Shown: positions 25,170-35,168, counted from the stretch's first letter. The stretch: DNA of 64,000 bases from UBA6522 sp965262365 (GCA_965262365.1 OZ253541.1:3162001-3226000); one strand, 5' to 3'. Notes: a model not told the origin generated them from the letters alone. Numbers and translations: made by a program.

Positions 25170-27641
25170 TCACCATGTGTATAGGCAGCACTTCTTGTAC
25201 TTCTTCCCGCTACCACAGGGACAGGGCATATTGCGCCCTATCTTCCCGCGTTTCGTTCTAGCTCTCGCATTCGCGACTCGGGACTTGCGCAAGTGCTCCG
25301 ACTCCCGTAACAACCGGGGCAAATCCTTTTCGGGAATTCCTCGGCGCGTGATCCACTGCCAGCGCACGTCGGCGAGTGCCTTCTCTTTGGTATAGCTCAA
25401 CTCCAATAGCAATCGGCGCGCATCATTGTTGACAAGAAGAACAGCGCGCGCGTGGTCGAGCGCCTCGGCTGAGCCACGGTGCCCCCACAATTCTCTTTTG
25501 TAGCAAAACACGGTAAATGCTGCACCACCGTGGCTCGAGTATGACTTTGGACGCTTGGTTACGAGTTGGTCGTCGAGTTCATTGTCGATGAAGTCGGAAA
25601 TTCCCTCACGCGCTTCACCGCCGAAATCCAGAATGTACGCCGAGAGCGCGGATCGACCCGGAATTGCGCCTTCAGATAGCAAGGCAATAGTTTCTAGAAT
25701 ACGCGAGGGAGTATCCTGTTTGAGCAGGCAAGGAGTTGCCGGATCGTAGAGTCGGTCTCGAAAAAACTTGTCGATTTCTCGGCGATAGCCCGTGAAACTC
25801 ATTCTTCCGCCGGTTGGGCCTCGCATCGTCGCAGCGTAATCACTGTAGTTGTTGTGCTCGAGATAGAGACCAAGATGATCAAGCTCATCATCCACATGCA
25901 GGTGCTCCGACTCGAAGGCTCGCATTCGCTGCTCGACGTAGTGGAGAAAGTGGAGGGGGTTGTCGAAGATTTCAGCATAGACGCGCAGGTCGTCGAGCGA
26001 AATAGCCCACACAGGACTATTGCCTACGTCGACGCCGATCTTTCGTAGGTGCTGGACCTGAGCTGCCATTTCTGTGAAAGGGTCAAGAGTGACCGGACAG
26101 ATGGTGATTTGCCGAAAATGCGCTCGGCGAATTTCGTCGATCTTGTTGTGGTGTCGGTCAAAAATCGCAACCTTATCCGCGCTCTCAAGGTAGTCTAGAA
26201 ACCGATTTCCTTGCGAGGAGGGCTTCAGCACGAGGTTTTTGAGCGAATTGATATACGCATCAAAGTCGGTTGCTGGCGGCGTGTAGGTGAAGGCTCCAGC
26301 CCGAACCTCGATGACAAAAAGATTATCGTCGTAGATGAGCAGTCCGTCCGTCTCGCACCAGTCTTTTTTGGACTTGGCTGAGTCCGGATACCATCTATAG
26401 AATACAGATCTATGAACCGTCGCTCCTCGCAACACTCGCTGGAGGTAAGCGAACGGGAGTTCTTCGGATAACCTCTGCTGAATCGTGTTCCAAGTCTGGC
26501 CATAATCGGGCTTTAGGCGCAGGATTACGCGTTGCATCACACGGTAGATGTTGTCGAATAGGCTCAGGAGGTCAAAGCAGTAATATCGGTCGTCCAAGCA
26601 AATGAAAGGACGCATGAAAATAGGCCACACTCGCAAGGGCCACCCACGAAACTCGCCATCTGCAAGAAATGTGGGTTCTTCTCCGGGCCTCCAGCTAAGC
26701 TCGTCGATCAGTTCCTGAGGCAGTGACGTTACCTTGCCAATATCGAAAAGATCTGTGCCTAAGAATCGACCCATCGCCTGTTCTTGGCGACTCTGCCACT
26801 GGTTCTCCGAAATGACTTCCTGCATGAGTGTCGGTAGCGATACGTCTGTCTTGTTAGGTGTGGTCGCAAGCTTGGCTTCCAAAGCAGCGAGTGAGTCCTG
26901 TTGAAAGGAATGCAATTCCTCCAGTGTTTCTGCTAGGCCGAATGTAAGCGACTGCAAAATTTTTTCCAGCTCATTGACGAACTGGCAAGCGGTAATTCCG
27001 AAGAGGTCCTCGATTACCGTGGAGTGATCGACGAGCAAGTCACGTAAGTGTTCAATTTCATGAACTTGGTATCTGTCTCCACGTATGTTGCACCAGTACA
27101 ATTGCGCCTTGAAAAAGAACTCTTGCTCATCAATGTCGAAGCTTGCATCTTCAATGGCAGCTTTTGCGGTTCGGCAGAATTGGTACTCGCCATTCAGCGT
27201 GGAGAAAAGATTGTCGATCTTTGCTAGCAAAGTCTGCCACTCCTTCTCGGTTACTTTCTGCCGCTGTTTTTCTGAAGGCGTCACAGAGGCAATTAGGCTT
27301 TGGACATAGTCGATCATTCTGAGAGCGGTGATATCTTCAGGGTCAAGATCCGCTTCCGTTTCGATCTTCATCTGGCGGACGGCAAACTCACCCCAGGCAC
27401 GGTGCAAGAGTTTCTTGTGGGGTAGTTCTTGAACGAGCGACTCGATGTCTTCCACGAGTTCGTCAATTTTCGCGACAATGGCCGGGTACATTGCGCTGGC
27501 ATTCTCTTGCATCTTGGTAAATTCACCGTTCTCCCAGTTTGATTCGTAGACAATGTGGTTACCGTAGCGCGCAAGCCGAATCGGCCCTCGAACAAAGACC
27601 TCATCCGGCAGGATCGGCCTTTGCTTGCGCTTCTTGGCCAC
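25170..27641 (-). CDS. Large SEC-C zinc-binding protein with a nuclease-like core
   Basis: An 823-residue protein. The last 20 residues are a SEC-C zinc-binding tail (CPCGSGKKYKKCC), a motif borrowed from SecA and often appended to nucleic-acid or chaperone-associated proteins. The middle has ETDGLLIYDDNLFVIEVRAG (430-449), a D..ExK-like arrangement with Arg in place of Lys, hinting at a PD-(D/E)XK or NERD-type nuclease fold. The first 400 residues are helical and unassigned. It is convergent with hsdR and sits among other nuclease genes, so a defence role is plausible but unproven. The ATG at 27641 precedes MAKKRKQRPILPDE. Confidence 0.7.
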   Translation of the reverse strand: MAKKRKQRPILPDEVFVRGPIRLARYGNHIVYESNWENGEFTKMQENASAMYPAIVAKIDELVEDIESLVQELPHKKLLHRAWGEFAVRQMKIETEADLDPEDITALRMIDYVQSLIASVTPSEKQRQKVTEKEWQTLLAKIDNLFSTLNGEYQFCRTAKAAIEDASFDIDEQEFFFKAQLYWCNIRGDRYQVHEIEHLRDLLVDHSTVIEDLFGITACQFVNELEKILQSLTFGLAETLEELHSFQQDSLAALEAKLATTPNKTDVSLPTLMQEVISENQWQSRQEQAMGRFLGTDLFDIGKVTSLPQELIDELSWRPGEEPTFLADGEFRGWPLRVWPIFMRPFICLDDRYYCFDLLSLFDNIYRVMQRVILRLKPDYGQTWNTIQQRLSEELPFAYLQRVLRGATVHRSVFYRWYPDSAKSKKDWCETDGLLIYDDNLFVIEVRAGAFTYTPPATDFDAYINSLKNLVLKPSSQGNRFLDYLESADKVAIFDRHHNKIDEIRRAHFRQITICPVTLDPFTEMAAQVQHLRKIGVDVGNSPVWAISLDDLRVYAEIFDNPLHFLHYVEQRMRAFESEHLHVDDELDHLGLYLEHNNYSDYAATMRGPTGGRMSFTGYRREIDKFFRDRLYDPATPCLLKQDTPSRILETIALLSEGAIPGRSALSAYILDFGGEAREGISDFIDNELDDQLVTKRPKSYSSHGGAAFTVFCYKRELWGHRGSAEALDHARAVLLVNNDARRLLLELSYTKEKALADVRWQWITRRGIPEKDLPRLLRESEHLRKSRVANARARTKRGKIGRNMPCPCGSGKKYKKCCLYTW

Positions 27642-28081
27642 GTACGTCTAACTGCTGGGGACTAGGCGAGGCTAGTACGCACTCGCCTCTACGCGGCACG
27701 CGTCAAATCGAGCGGTTTTCATCAAAGAAGTGTACAAACCTGAGCTAACGAATGGTTGATTCACAGATGTTTAGCACGAACAGTTCGTTCCCCGAAAGAA
27801 AGGCGTGGTTCGGAGACACGAGTTACTTGCGCAGCCTCGCCAGAATGCCGTCGAACACAAGGAATTGGTGCACGAGCCTGATGGCCGAGATCGGCCGGGC
27901 CCGCGAAAAGCTCGGTGAGCTGGTTGCGGTGGAAAATCCAGACAATCACGCCGGCACGCCACAAGGAAGGGATCAACACCGAGTCAGCAACCCTGAGTAG
28001 CTCCGACGATACTACGTGCCGACTCGGCGATAAATTTTCCGACAGTTGCGGCAATGACTCTGTATTGGACACACGCGCTCC
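27642..28081. other. Spacer without a convincing gene
   Basis: Overlapping short open frames on both strands (27752-28072) show no family features and no consistent coding bias. It separates two minus-strand genes and must contain the promoter for the SEC-C gene at its left end. Confidence 0.4.
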
Positions 28082-29143
28082 TTAACGCGTGCTGCGCTGT
28101 TCCAGCACTTTGGATATCCAATCAGGCATCCCATGATACAGGCCGCAGAATGTATTTCGCACCGGAAGGCCTTTGCCGAATTCTTGCCTAACCTGGGCGG
28201 TTGTCACGCCTCGGTCATCCGGGACGCGCGTTTCCCACTCGACGCGCAAGTGGTACTCGAGCTGTTCTCCAAAAACAGTATCACTCGGCACGACCTGCCC
28301 ATCAACGATACGCCCGCAGGCCAGAATGCCGCGCTTGTTCACATAGGCGAATACGCGCTGCCCTTTTTCGGTTCCCTCAAGATTATCAGGACCGTTTTCG
28401 TACCCATATATCGCGATTACACCCTGTTCAAACATGTTCGTGTACGCGCCAGGGGCATGTGTCTCATTAGTGTTGAAAAACCAGTCCCCTTGCCATCCAT
28501 CGGCACCGCCACCAACTGCCCCTTGGACCCTCGGAAGTTGCTCGATCTCCAGCAGAATCTCCCCGACAGCGTGATCCGTATCCGCATACAGGGCAAATGG
28601 TATGAAGCTTATCGGCACGCCGTATTCCTTCAACCAGTCGATGATTCGACGCAATCCGTCATCGGAACCCGGTGCCACGATGCAAACACGATGCCCCTTC
28701 GGTTGCTTTGGGATCTGGTCCTTCCCCGCGTTTGGATCATCGCTCAGTTCCTGGAAGCGACTGAGTAGGCTCTCGTAGCGTTTGCCGCGGTGGTGACTAT
28801 CCCAGTAGGCCTGATGCCGCCGTTCCAAGTACTCGTACCGGCGACCGCTCATGTCCGCCGCGTATTCGAGTAATTGGCCGATCGTCTTCCTGTCGGACCA
28901 GTCGCGCTTTATCTCGACGATGACCAAGTTGCCTTCGGCATCCAGCGCGAGGATGTCCGCCATGCTACGCCCTTGCACGGACTGCGCGATCACCAATACT
29001 TCCTCGCCGCCGAACAACAGTGCTTGATGCCGCGCCATCCAATTCTCCAAGTCCTTCTCCGTCAGTTTCAACGACGAGGCTGAACACTTCTCGAGTCGCC
29101 TGAATGATGTTTGTTCACCGTCACGCACTAGCCGGAACAGCAT
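28082..29143 (-). CDS. NucS/DUF91-like nuclease-fold protein
   Basis: A 353-residue protein. Residues 32-100 contain LENWMARHQALLF, then MADILALDAEGNLVIVEIKR with D63 and E77-I-K79, followed by TIGQLLEYAADM. This is the PD-(D/E)XK signature of the NucS/DUF91 group (DNA mismatch or branched-DNA nucleases and related defence proteins). The C-terminal 170 residues contain GVIAIYGYENGP and GILACGRIVDG, which look like a small beta-barrel (PUA/EVE-like) reader domain; that is only an impression. It lies 25 bases from the next minus-strand gene (29169), so the two are likely co-transcribed. Confidence 0.7.
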   Translation of the reverse strand: MLFRLVRDGEQTSFRRLEKCSASSLKLTEKDLENWMARHQALLFGGEEVLVIAQSVQGRSMADILALDAEGNLVIVEIKRDWSDRKTIGQLLEYAADMSGRRYEYLERRHQAYWDSHHRGKRYESLLSRFQELSDDPNAGKDQIPKQPKGHRVCIVAPGSDDGLRRIIDWLKEYGVPISFIPFALYADTDHAVGEILLEIEQLPRVQGAVGGGADGWQGDWFFNTNETHAPGAYTNMFEQGVIAIYGYENGPDNLEGTEKGQRVFAYVNKRGILACGRIVDGQVVPSDTVFGEQLEYHLRVEWETRVPDDRGVTTAQVRQEFGKGLPVRNTFCGLYHGMPDWISKVLEQRSTR

Positions 29144-29168
29144 GGGTTCTTTCCTTCATCCTTTCCCA

Positions 29169-29927
29169 TCAGCCAACTCCCTGCCAAGCCTGCCGCAAGG
29201 CCGGAATGAACTCCGTTTCATGTCGCGCTCGCCAGTTCGGCAACGTAACTCGACTGCGCGACGGGGCAGACCGCATCAGTATTCCTGGATGCGCACAGTG
29301 CACTGTAGGCAGCGTCATCCCACCCAGGCGAAGTTCCGTGACTGCGCGGACAAGTAATGCACTCTGGGCAGGCGGCGACCGGACGCCGTGGAGCACGCCA
29401 GCGACCTCCCTGCCTAGAGTAACGACAAGACGTGGTTTCGCGAACTTCAACTCGCGCTCCAAGAACGGCACCGAACGCTCACCTAGTTCACGAAAGCATT
29501 CCCGCCGGTAGCCGGCCGGGGGCGATGCGCTGAGTTGCTCGTATTTCTTCCGATGCCCTTTCTTGAAAAGGAAAACCTTCACGAGGTTCGTAATCCAGCA
29601 ATTTCCTCTGTCCAGTTCCATTGGCGCCAGGAAGAGTTCCTCCAGTTCAATCGCCGACCGCTGCTTTCTCACGCGCACTCCGTCGAACCAGCGCTCGCTC
29701 TCGAACGGCCCGAGATTGTCTCCAACGGGGACATCGCGAACGCCGTCGATTTGCTGGAAGCGCGCCGATGGATATGCGCCAATCAGAAAGAGGCCACCGC
29801 GAGTCGCATCGAGCGGGACGAGGGGCCGAACGGGCGCACCAAAAACATAGTGCGCGTCGGGGTCCAATCCAACACTCTGCGCGTAGCTCTCGTAGATTGA
29901 CCTACGTAGCTGCTGAAGCTCTATCAC
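29169..29927 (-). CDS. Uracil-DNA glycosylase superfamily protein
   Basis: A 252-residue protein with superfamily-like motifs: LFLIGAYPSARF near residue 47 (water-activating loop), WITNLVKVFLFKK in the middle, PRLVVTLGREV, and HCAHPGI near residue 215 (motif 2 His). It probably excises a damaged or modified base from DNA; the substrate is unknown. It is encoded just upstream of the NucS-like gene, so a glycosylase that makes an abasic site and a nuclease that cuts would be coupled. Start at the ATG at 29927. Confidence 0.7.
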   Translation of the reverse strand: MIELQQLRRSIYESYAQSVGLDPDAHYVFGAPVRPLVPLDATRGGLFLIGAYPSARFQQIDGVRDVPVGDNLGPFESERWFDGVRVRKQRSAIELEELFLAPMELDRGNCWITNLVKVFLFKKGHRKKYEQLSASPPAGYRRECFRELGERSVPFLERELKFAKPRLVVTLGREVAGVLHGVRSPPAQSALLVRAVTELRLGGMTLPTVHCAHPGILMRSAPSRSRVTLPNWRARHETEFIPALRQAWQGVG

Positions 29928-30028
29928 TATATACGCCCCGGTTTGCGAGGCCCGCTATGGTGCCACGCCAGAGGCTACAGTGCAGCGACACACCGTGACG
30001 ACCTAGAACTCCTATCCACCATGCGGGA

Positions 30029-31477
30029 TCACAGTCGGACCGGCGTCGAGTGCTTTCGTCCTCGTTGCCTGAGATCGGCATTCTCGTTGATCAGCGCCTG
30101 ACGCATGCGCGCGGCGTGTTCCTGGTCGACGCAAAAGACGATGGCCTTCTGCAAGCGGTCTCCGCTCTCCCTCAGGAATTGCGAGACCTTCCGCGCCACC
30201 ACTTTCGTGCGCCCGTCGATGACCAGCGTGCGGTCGAAGTCCTTGACGTTGTAGATGCGATCCTCGACCTCCTCGCCCTCGCGGTCGAGCTGACCTAATT
30301 CCGGGCGGTAACCCTCCACGTCGCGGTCGATGTGGACCTTGACCACCTTGTAGGGCGCGAGGAAACCGTCGCGGATGCCCTGCTTCAGGGAGTAGGAGTA
30401 TATGGGCTCCCCGAAGTAGGCGATGTTGGACACGTATTTTGTTTCTTTCGGTGTCGCGGTGAGGCCGATCTGAGTGGCCGAGGAGAAGTATTCCAGTATC
30501 TCGCGCCATGCCGAATCTTCGGCGGCGCTGCCCCGGTGGCATTCATCGATCACGATCAGATCGAAGAAGCCAGGTGAAAACTCCCGATAAATCTTTTGCT
30601 TTTCCTCCGGTCCGGTGATCGCCTGGTAAAGCCCAAGGTAAATCTCATAAGCCGTGTCGACGCGGCGCTTCCTGTCGCTGGCTCGCTTGACGTCGGTCTG
30701 GCTGCCGTCGTCGCGTTCGATGGTCCTGGCATAAGTCGACAGCTTGGCCATCGCCCCGCCGAAGGGGCGGAAATCATTCACCATGGTCTGGTCGACCAGC
30801 ACGTTGCGATCGGCAAGGAACAGGATGCGCTTCTTGCGCCCCGCCCTCCACAGCCGCCAGATGATCTGAAATGCGGTGTAGGTTTTGCCCGTGCCGGTGG
30901 CCATGACGAGCAGGATGCGATTCTGGCCCTTCGCGATGGCCTCGATGGCGGCGTTGATGGCGTTGACTTGGTAGTAACGCGGGGTCTTGCCGCTGCCGTC
31001 GTCGTGGTAGTTCTGGAGGACGATGTTCTCGGCTTCGGGGTCGAGGCCTTTCCAGGTTCGGTAGCGGGACCATAGTTCGGTGGGCGGGGGGAAATCGTCC
31101 AGAGAGAGGTTCCTTTCGCGTGACGTGCTCGCGCCGGTTCGGCCGTGAAATACGAAGCCGTCGCCGTTTGAGGAGAATACAAAGGGGATGTTCAGCGTCT
31201 CGGCGTAGTCGAGCGCTTGCTGCATGCCGTCGCCGACGCTATGCGTGTTGTCCTTGGCCTCGATGACCGCGAGGGGAATGTTGGGTTTGTAGTAGAGGAT
31301 GTAGTCGGCGCGCTTGGCCTGACCGCGTGTGATAAGCTTGCCGCGGACGATAATGCGGCCCTTGGTGAAACGGGCCTCCTCGCGGATTTAGCGCATTGCC
31401 TCCCAGCCAGCCCGGCGGAGGTCGCGGGTGATGTACTTGGTGCAAATGTCGCGTTCGGAGAGGGTGCGTTTGTCCAT
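30029..31477 (-). pseudogene. Second type I restriction hsdR, broken at both ends
   Basis: From the ATG at 31477 the frame reads MDKRTLSERDICTKYITRDL and then WEAMR, where a TAA (31388-31390) replaces the usual Gln. After it the frame continues with REEARFTKGRI, the nuclease motif ADYILYYK..VIEAK, Walker A ATGTGKT and a DECH box. It ends at 30029 after about 480 codons, so the helicase C and C-terminal domains are missing. No hsdM or hsdS partner remains. Both a nonsense change and a 3' deletion mark it as dead, although a re-started 398-residue product from 31225 is possible. Confidence 0.85.
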
Positions 31478-31734
31478 GGGGGTTAGCGGGCTTCCTGTCC
31501 CTTGACGCTCATCGTCGTTGCTCCACTACCAAATGCGGTTCAGGCACTTGAGATGCCGTCGTCCTGCTTCTTTGCCATACTTTTCTCGAATCAAATAGTT
31601 TATGGAATGGCTCATACTCACAAAAATACATTTGCTCGCTCTAGCGGTTCTTTGCGACTAATGGTCTTCAACAAAATGGAAACACCAATCTCAATGAATC
31701 AACTGAATAAAGGTAGGGCAGAAAATATTTCCAT
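31478..31734. other. Spacer at the border of the AT-rich PRTase/GHKL unit
   Basis: Bases 31540-31740 are AT-rich, with no gene. It lies downstream of the phosphoribosyltransferase-like gene, so a terminator is expected; I see no strong hairpin. Confidence 0.35.
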
Positions 31735-34005
31735 CTAAACCCTACCTCCGTCCATTATTTCAACCAAGTCGTGAAGATTAAGGTCCTTTAACTTTTCCCT
31801 AGTTGCATCACTAGCAAAATCTCTAGGCAATTTCCCGAGTCCTATTGCCAAAGCCAATTCTGGTCTCGTATTCCTTTCGTCGTCTCCATCAGAACCAAAC
31901 AGCGCTTCTCCCAAGCTAACAAGACTTGCTCTCCTTTCCCGAGAAACGCTCCGAAGCTCTTCTGGCTTGAGGCTACGCAGAATAGAAGCACGAAGAATGC
32001 CGTCCGAATACCTCTCAAAGTCACGAACTTTGAATACAGTACGCACAGGAAAACCCTTAGAGTCTAAGCGACCATCCAGTTTTTCATATGTCCTTAACTC
32101 CTGAATCGCTGCAGCAACAGAACTCAATACGACTGCTTGCGGCGCATTCTCACTAGCAAAATACGAATTTATCGTAAGTCTGAGCGCTGGACTATCTGGA
32201 CTTGCCAAAAAAACCTCATCAGCAACACCAGTACTGATGGTGTTGCTTAAGTATCTCCAACGCTCCTTCGTCCAATGAGACAAATTACTAGATGAGTCTT
32301 CAAAAAGCCTGCCAAGAAATCTTTCTTCCACACAAAGTGGACAGTCCATGTCGTCCCAATTTGGCAATACTACTTCATCAACACACGCGACCCTATGTGG
32401 ATCTCCGAGATTGTTCTTACTTAATGTAGATGATAGGACTTTGTAGTCCTCTCTTGACGGCATTCTTTGAACGCCTATCAAGTAGTCAATCTCCCCTTTG
32501 TACTCAATATCTCTCAATCGTTTTTGATATGCCAACAACCGCTCTCCCGTTGTAACCACGTCATCCACAATCATTATGGAATCAGTTTCTTTTAGAGATC
32601 TTAGTTGGACATGTAGAGCTTGCATCCGCAATTGATCTTGGTCATCAAATTCACCCGATGTGGGATAACTTAGGTCTAAGTGAAGGACTACGTGCGGTAT
32701 TCCGTTCCCTTTCTCGCCAAAATAGTTCGCTATGGTATGCGCGAGATTCTTTCCAGCGTCATGTGGAGGCACAACGATTATTTGTGGCGCCTTTTTTATT
32801 TTGGTCAAAATGTCCGTCAGACGTTCTCGAAAGCTATTGGTTTGGAGTAACTTTTGCACATCGATATAAATTCCATGATGTCGATAAAACTGACCGTCGA
32901 CAAGGCTGTTTCTGTGAACTTGGATGGCTTTTGAACATTCGTAACGTGTGAAGAAGGACTCGTTACGACCAGCTAACGTGTCGATCAAACCCACTTCCTT
33001 CTCTTTAATGAACACCGGAAAATATGTAGTTCGATCAATTTCTATAGTAGTAATGCCTTCATTAGGTTCATCTATCTTTTCCTCCAGGTTAAGCTGGCAC
33101 AGCTCTGGAACGGTGATATTGTTAACTTCACGCACATCCTTTTCTCGGCTGAACAATACGAGAAGTCTAATCAATTCCGAAGGACATCCCCTAGCTTGAA
33201 GCGCCGAGCAAAGATTTATTATGGATCTACCGGTCATGGCCACGCTAATCAGTGACAAAAACGGTGAGTTCCATCCATGAGAAATGCGCTCTGCAAGGTC
33301 CGCTAGGTCTACTCCTGTGTCCGGTCTCCCGTCTACATAGCTGCTACGCATTTCAACGCGTAGGTTCTTTCGTCCACCTGAGGCATACCGACCGATTAGT
33401 CGGCTACAATTTAGAGCAATGGAACCTATTGACCATGTATCTACCAAAATGCCATCAACATCAGCTAAATATGGCAGCATCCAGAAAAACAGAGTATCGA
33501 GATTGTGTCTACCCGTCTGAATGTTTCCGGCACGCACGAAATAGTTGGATAACGCTCCAGACGGAAGATGGAACATATAGTTGTCGCCCGCTGTAAGCAG
33601 CGCATTTGACTGCTTGATCATTTCGATAAGTTCTGTGTTTCTCAATTCATCAATAAATGATCTAGCATCCGCTTCGAACGAAACCCCTTCTTCGTACGTT
33701 TTGGACAAATTTTCCCCGATTACGTGTTGGTATTTGTACGACGACAAAATTCTTACTGCTGAGTTTGGGAACCGCCTCGATATCCTTGTAATTCCTTCGC
33801 GCTCACTTGATCTAGGTTCCGGTTCCCGCATTTCCCATGGAGGGAACCTAAGGAGAACTAAGTCGGCGGAAAGAAAATATGGCCTCAGCTCCATATGTAG
33901 AAAAGTCTCAATCGATGAAAGTTCTGCATCTTCAGGAATGTCCAACAGCACACCATTTCGATTTCTCTCACCAAAGCGAAACCTAAAGCGAAGCAAGTTA
34001 AGCAA
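31735..34005 (-). CDS. Phosphoribosyltransferase-like conflict protein, two PRTase-type modules
   Basis: A 756-residue protein. Residues 477-498 contain SIMIVDDVVTTGERL, the PRPP-binding loop (VDDVVTTG, 480-487) of type I phosphoribosyltransferases, preceded by IIVVPPHDAGK. A second, degenerate module lies at about 145-205 (FHLPSGALSNYFVRAGN, GILVDTWSIGSIAL), where the loop has lost the TTG. A Cys pair (CPLC) is near 558. The rest is helical. It is the downstream partner of the GHKL ATPase gene, 13 bases after its stop. PRTase-like domains recur in prokaryotic conflict systems, where a nucleotide- or base-modifying effector is suspected. Both genes are AT-rich compared with neighbours. Confidence 0.7.
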   Translation of the reverse strand: MLNLLRFRFRFGERNRNGVLLDIPEDAELSSIETFLHMELRPYFLSADLVLLRFPPWEMREPEPRSSEREGITRISRRFPNSAVRILSSYKYQHVIGENLSKTYEEGVSFEADARSFIDELRNTELIEMIKQSNALLTAGDNYMFHLPSGALSNYFVRAGNIQTGRHNLDTLFFWMLPYLADVDGILVDTWSIGSIALNCSRLIGRYASGGRKNLRVEMRSSYVDGRPDTGVDLADLAERISHGWNSPFLSLISVAMTGRSIINLCSALQARGCPSELIRLLVLFSREKDVREVNNITVPELCQLNLEEKIDEPNEGITTIEIDRTTYFPVFIKEKEVGLIDTLAGRNESFFTRYECSKAIQVHRNSLVDGQFYRHHGIYIDVQKLLQTNSFRERLTDILTKIKKAPQIIVVPPHDAGKNLAHTIANYFGEKGNGIPHVVLHLDLSYPTSGEFDDQDQLRMQALHVQLRSLKETDSIMIVDDVVTTGERLLAYQKRLRDIEYKGEIDYLIGVQRMPSREDYKVLSSTLSKNNLGDPHRVACVDEVVLPNWDDMDCPLCVEERFLGRLFEDSSSNLSHWTKERWRYLSNTISTGVADEVFLASPDSPALRLTINSYFASENAPQAVVLSSVAAAIQELRTYEKLDGRLDSKGFPVRTVFKVRDFERYSDGILRASILRSLKPEELRSVSRERRASLVSLGEALFGSDGDDERNTRPELALAIGLGKLPRDFASDATREKLKDLNLHDLVEIMDGGRV

Positions 34006-34018
34006 GACACTTACTCCC

Positions 34019-35149
34019 CTAGTTTGGAAAATCCATCAACACATTGAACTGCGTACCCCTAACTCGTGTGATTGGGTTGATTCGTTTTACCGGATAAAGG
34101 TATCGCTCTCGCCTTGATTCGTCTAAGGGCCCTGCTGCAAAGTCTCTGTAGAGCCAAAACTCCTCCGTACGAAGGCTAACAAACGCTTTGAGCTCTCTTA
34201 CTGCTGTCAACGCATTTGGTAATCCCCATCCAACTCCAGCCATCGACCTCTTGCTAGATAAATTGCCACCAATTAGTTCTTGTAGTACATGCTCTCTGTT
34301 ATACGTGACAGACCGCTCTTCTGGCAGTGAATTTAGGTAGTGAGAAGCAATTCCTTGGCCGGCATCTGTAACCGATAGTTCTACAAATCTCCTCGCGCTA
34401 CTTTTTGTTCTTGGCCGAGCCAAATAGGTCTCGAGCTCGGGAAAACCAGATGCTCGTCTTACTAGATCACCAACACTATTGTCAATGTATACATGCATTC
34501 GGAAATATCGGATACCATGAATAATGTCGTTTATACTACTATATCGCCCGTGCTCGACAGTATTCTGGAATGTTTCATAAACAAAGTTTACAAGCTCATG
34601 CTCAGCCTTTTGTCTAGCCGCGGATCTCTTGTTGAAGCCATGCTTGTATTCATGTAACATTTTTCGAAAAATTGTGTGGAAGTGATTCTTTCTCAAGTTA
34701 GGCCCACGTAGTTCTACAGGTGTCGCATGATGGGGATCGATTGCGATAAGCGTTCGGGTTGGCCCACGATTCTCAAGAATACCTGACTCCATAAGTTTGG
34801 ATTCCAGTGATCGAAATAATGATTCAGGTGCCGAAAGTTTTTTTGTGTTTTCCAAACATGTTGATTCAGAAAGCCACGAATATACAAGTGCGGAGACACC
34901 GTCAATTGTCGATAGAAATCTATAGTCGGACCAACTATCGTGCGTATCTCGAATAGTCAAGCTCCCTGCGCGGACGGAGAGGTCCGCGATAAATTGGGAT
35001 ATTGAGTTCTCTGAGAAAAACTTAGCTCCGGTATTGCGGGCAAGGGAGAGAGTAATGTCATCGTGTTCCGAAACGAGTTGCAACTTAGTGTTTAGGTCTT
35101 CGAGTTGCCCGCAAGAAGGGTTTTTCGGAATACGGTAAAAGTCAGTCAT
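34019..35149 (-). CDS. GHKL-type ATPase (MORC/Hsp90/histidine-kinase fold), sensor or motor of the pair
   Basis: A 376-residue protein. It has a clear Bergerat ATP-binding fold: N box with E192 and N196 (ETFQNTVEHG), G1 box D262-x-G264-x-G266 (TDAGQGI) and G2 box GVGWGL (305-310). There is no phospho-acceptor His domain and no membrane segment, so it is not an ordinary histidine kinase. Soluble GHKL ATPases of this type occur in MORC-like conflict systems as ATP-driven clamps. The start is the ATG at 35149 (MTDFYRIPKN); six upstream codons are possible. It is followed after 13 bases by the PRTase-like gene. Confidence 0.75.
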   Translation of the reverse strand: MTDFYRIPKNPSCGQLEDLNTKLQLVSEHDDITLSLARNTGAKFFSENSISQFIADLSVRAGSLTIRDTHDSWSDYRFLSTIDGVSALVYSWLSESTCLENTKKLSAPESLFRSLESKLMESGILENRGPTRTLIAIDPHHATPVELRGPNLRKNHFHTIFRKMLHEYKHGFNKRSAARQKAEHELVNFVYETFQNTVEHGRYSSINDIIHGIRYFRMHVYIDNSVGDLVRRASGFPELETYLARPRTKSSARRFVELSVTDAGQGIASHYLNSLPEERSVTYNREHVLQELIGGNLSSKRSMAGVGWGLPNALTAVRELKAFVSLRTEEFWLYRDFAAGPLDESRRERYLYPVKRINPITRVRGTQFNVLMDFPN

Positions 35150-35168
35150 GATATTCTCCGGCCACAAT

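Noticed and set aside
27752..28072. Small genes on either strand between the SEC-C and NucS-like genes
   Set aside because: Overlapping frames on both strands with no consistent coding signal.
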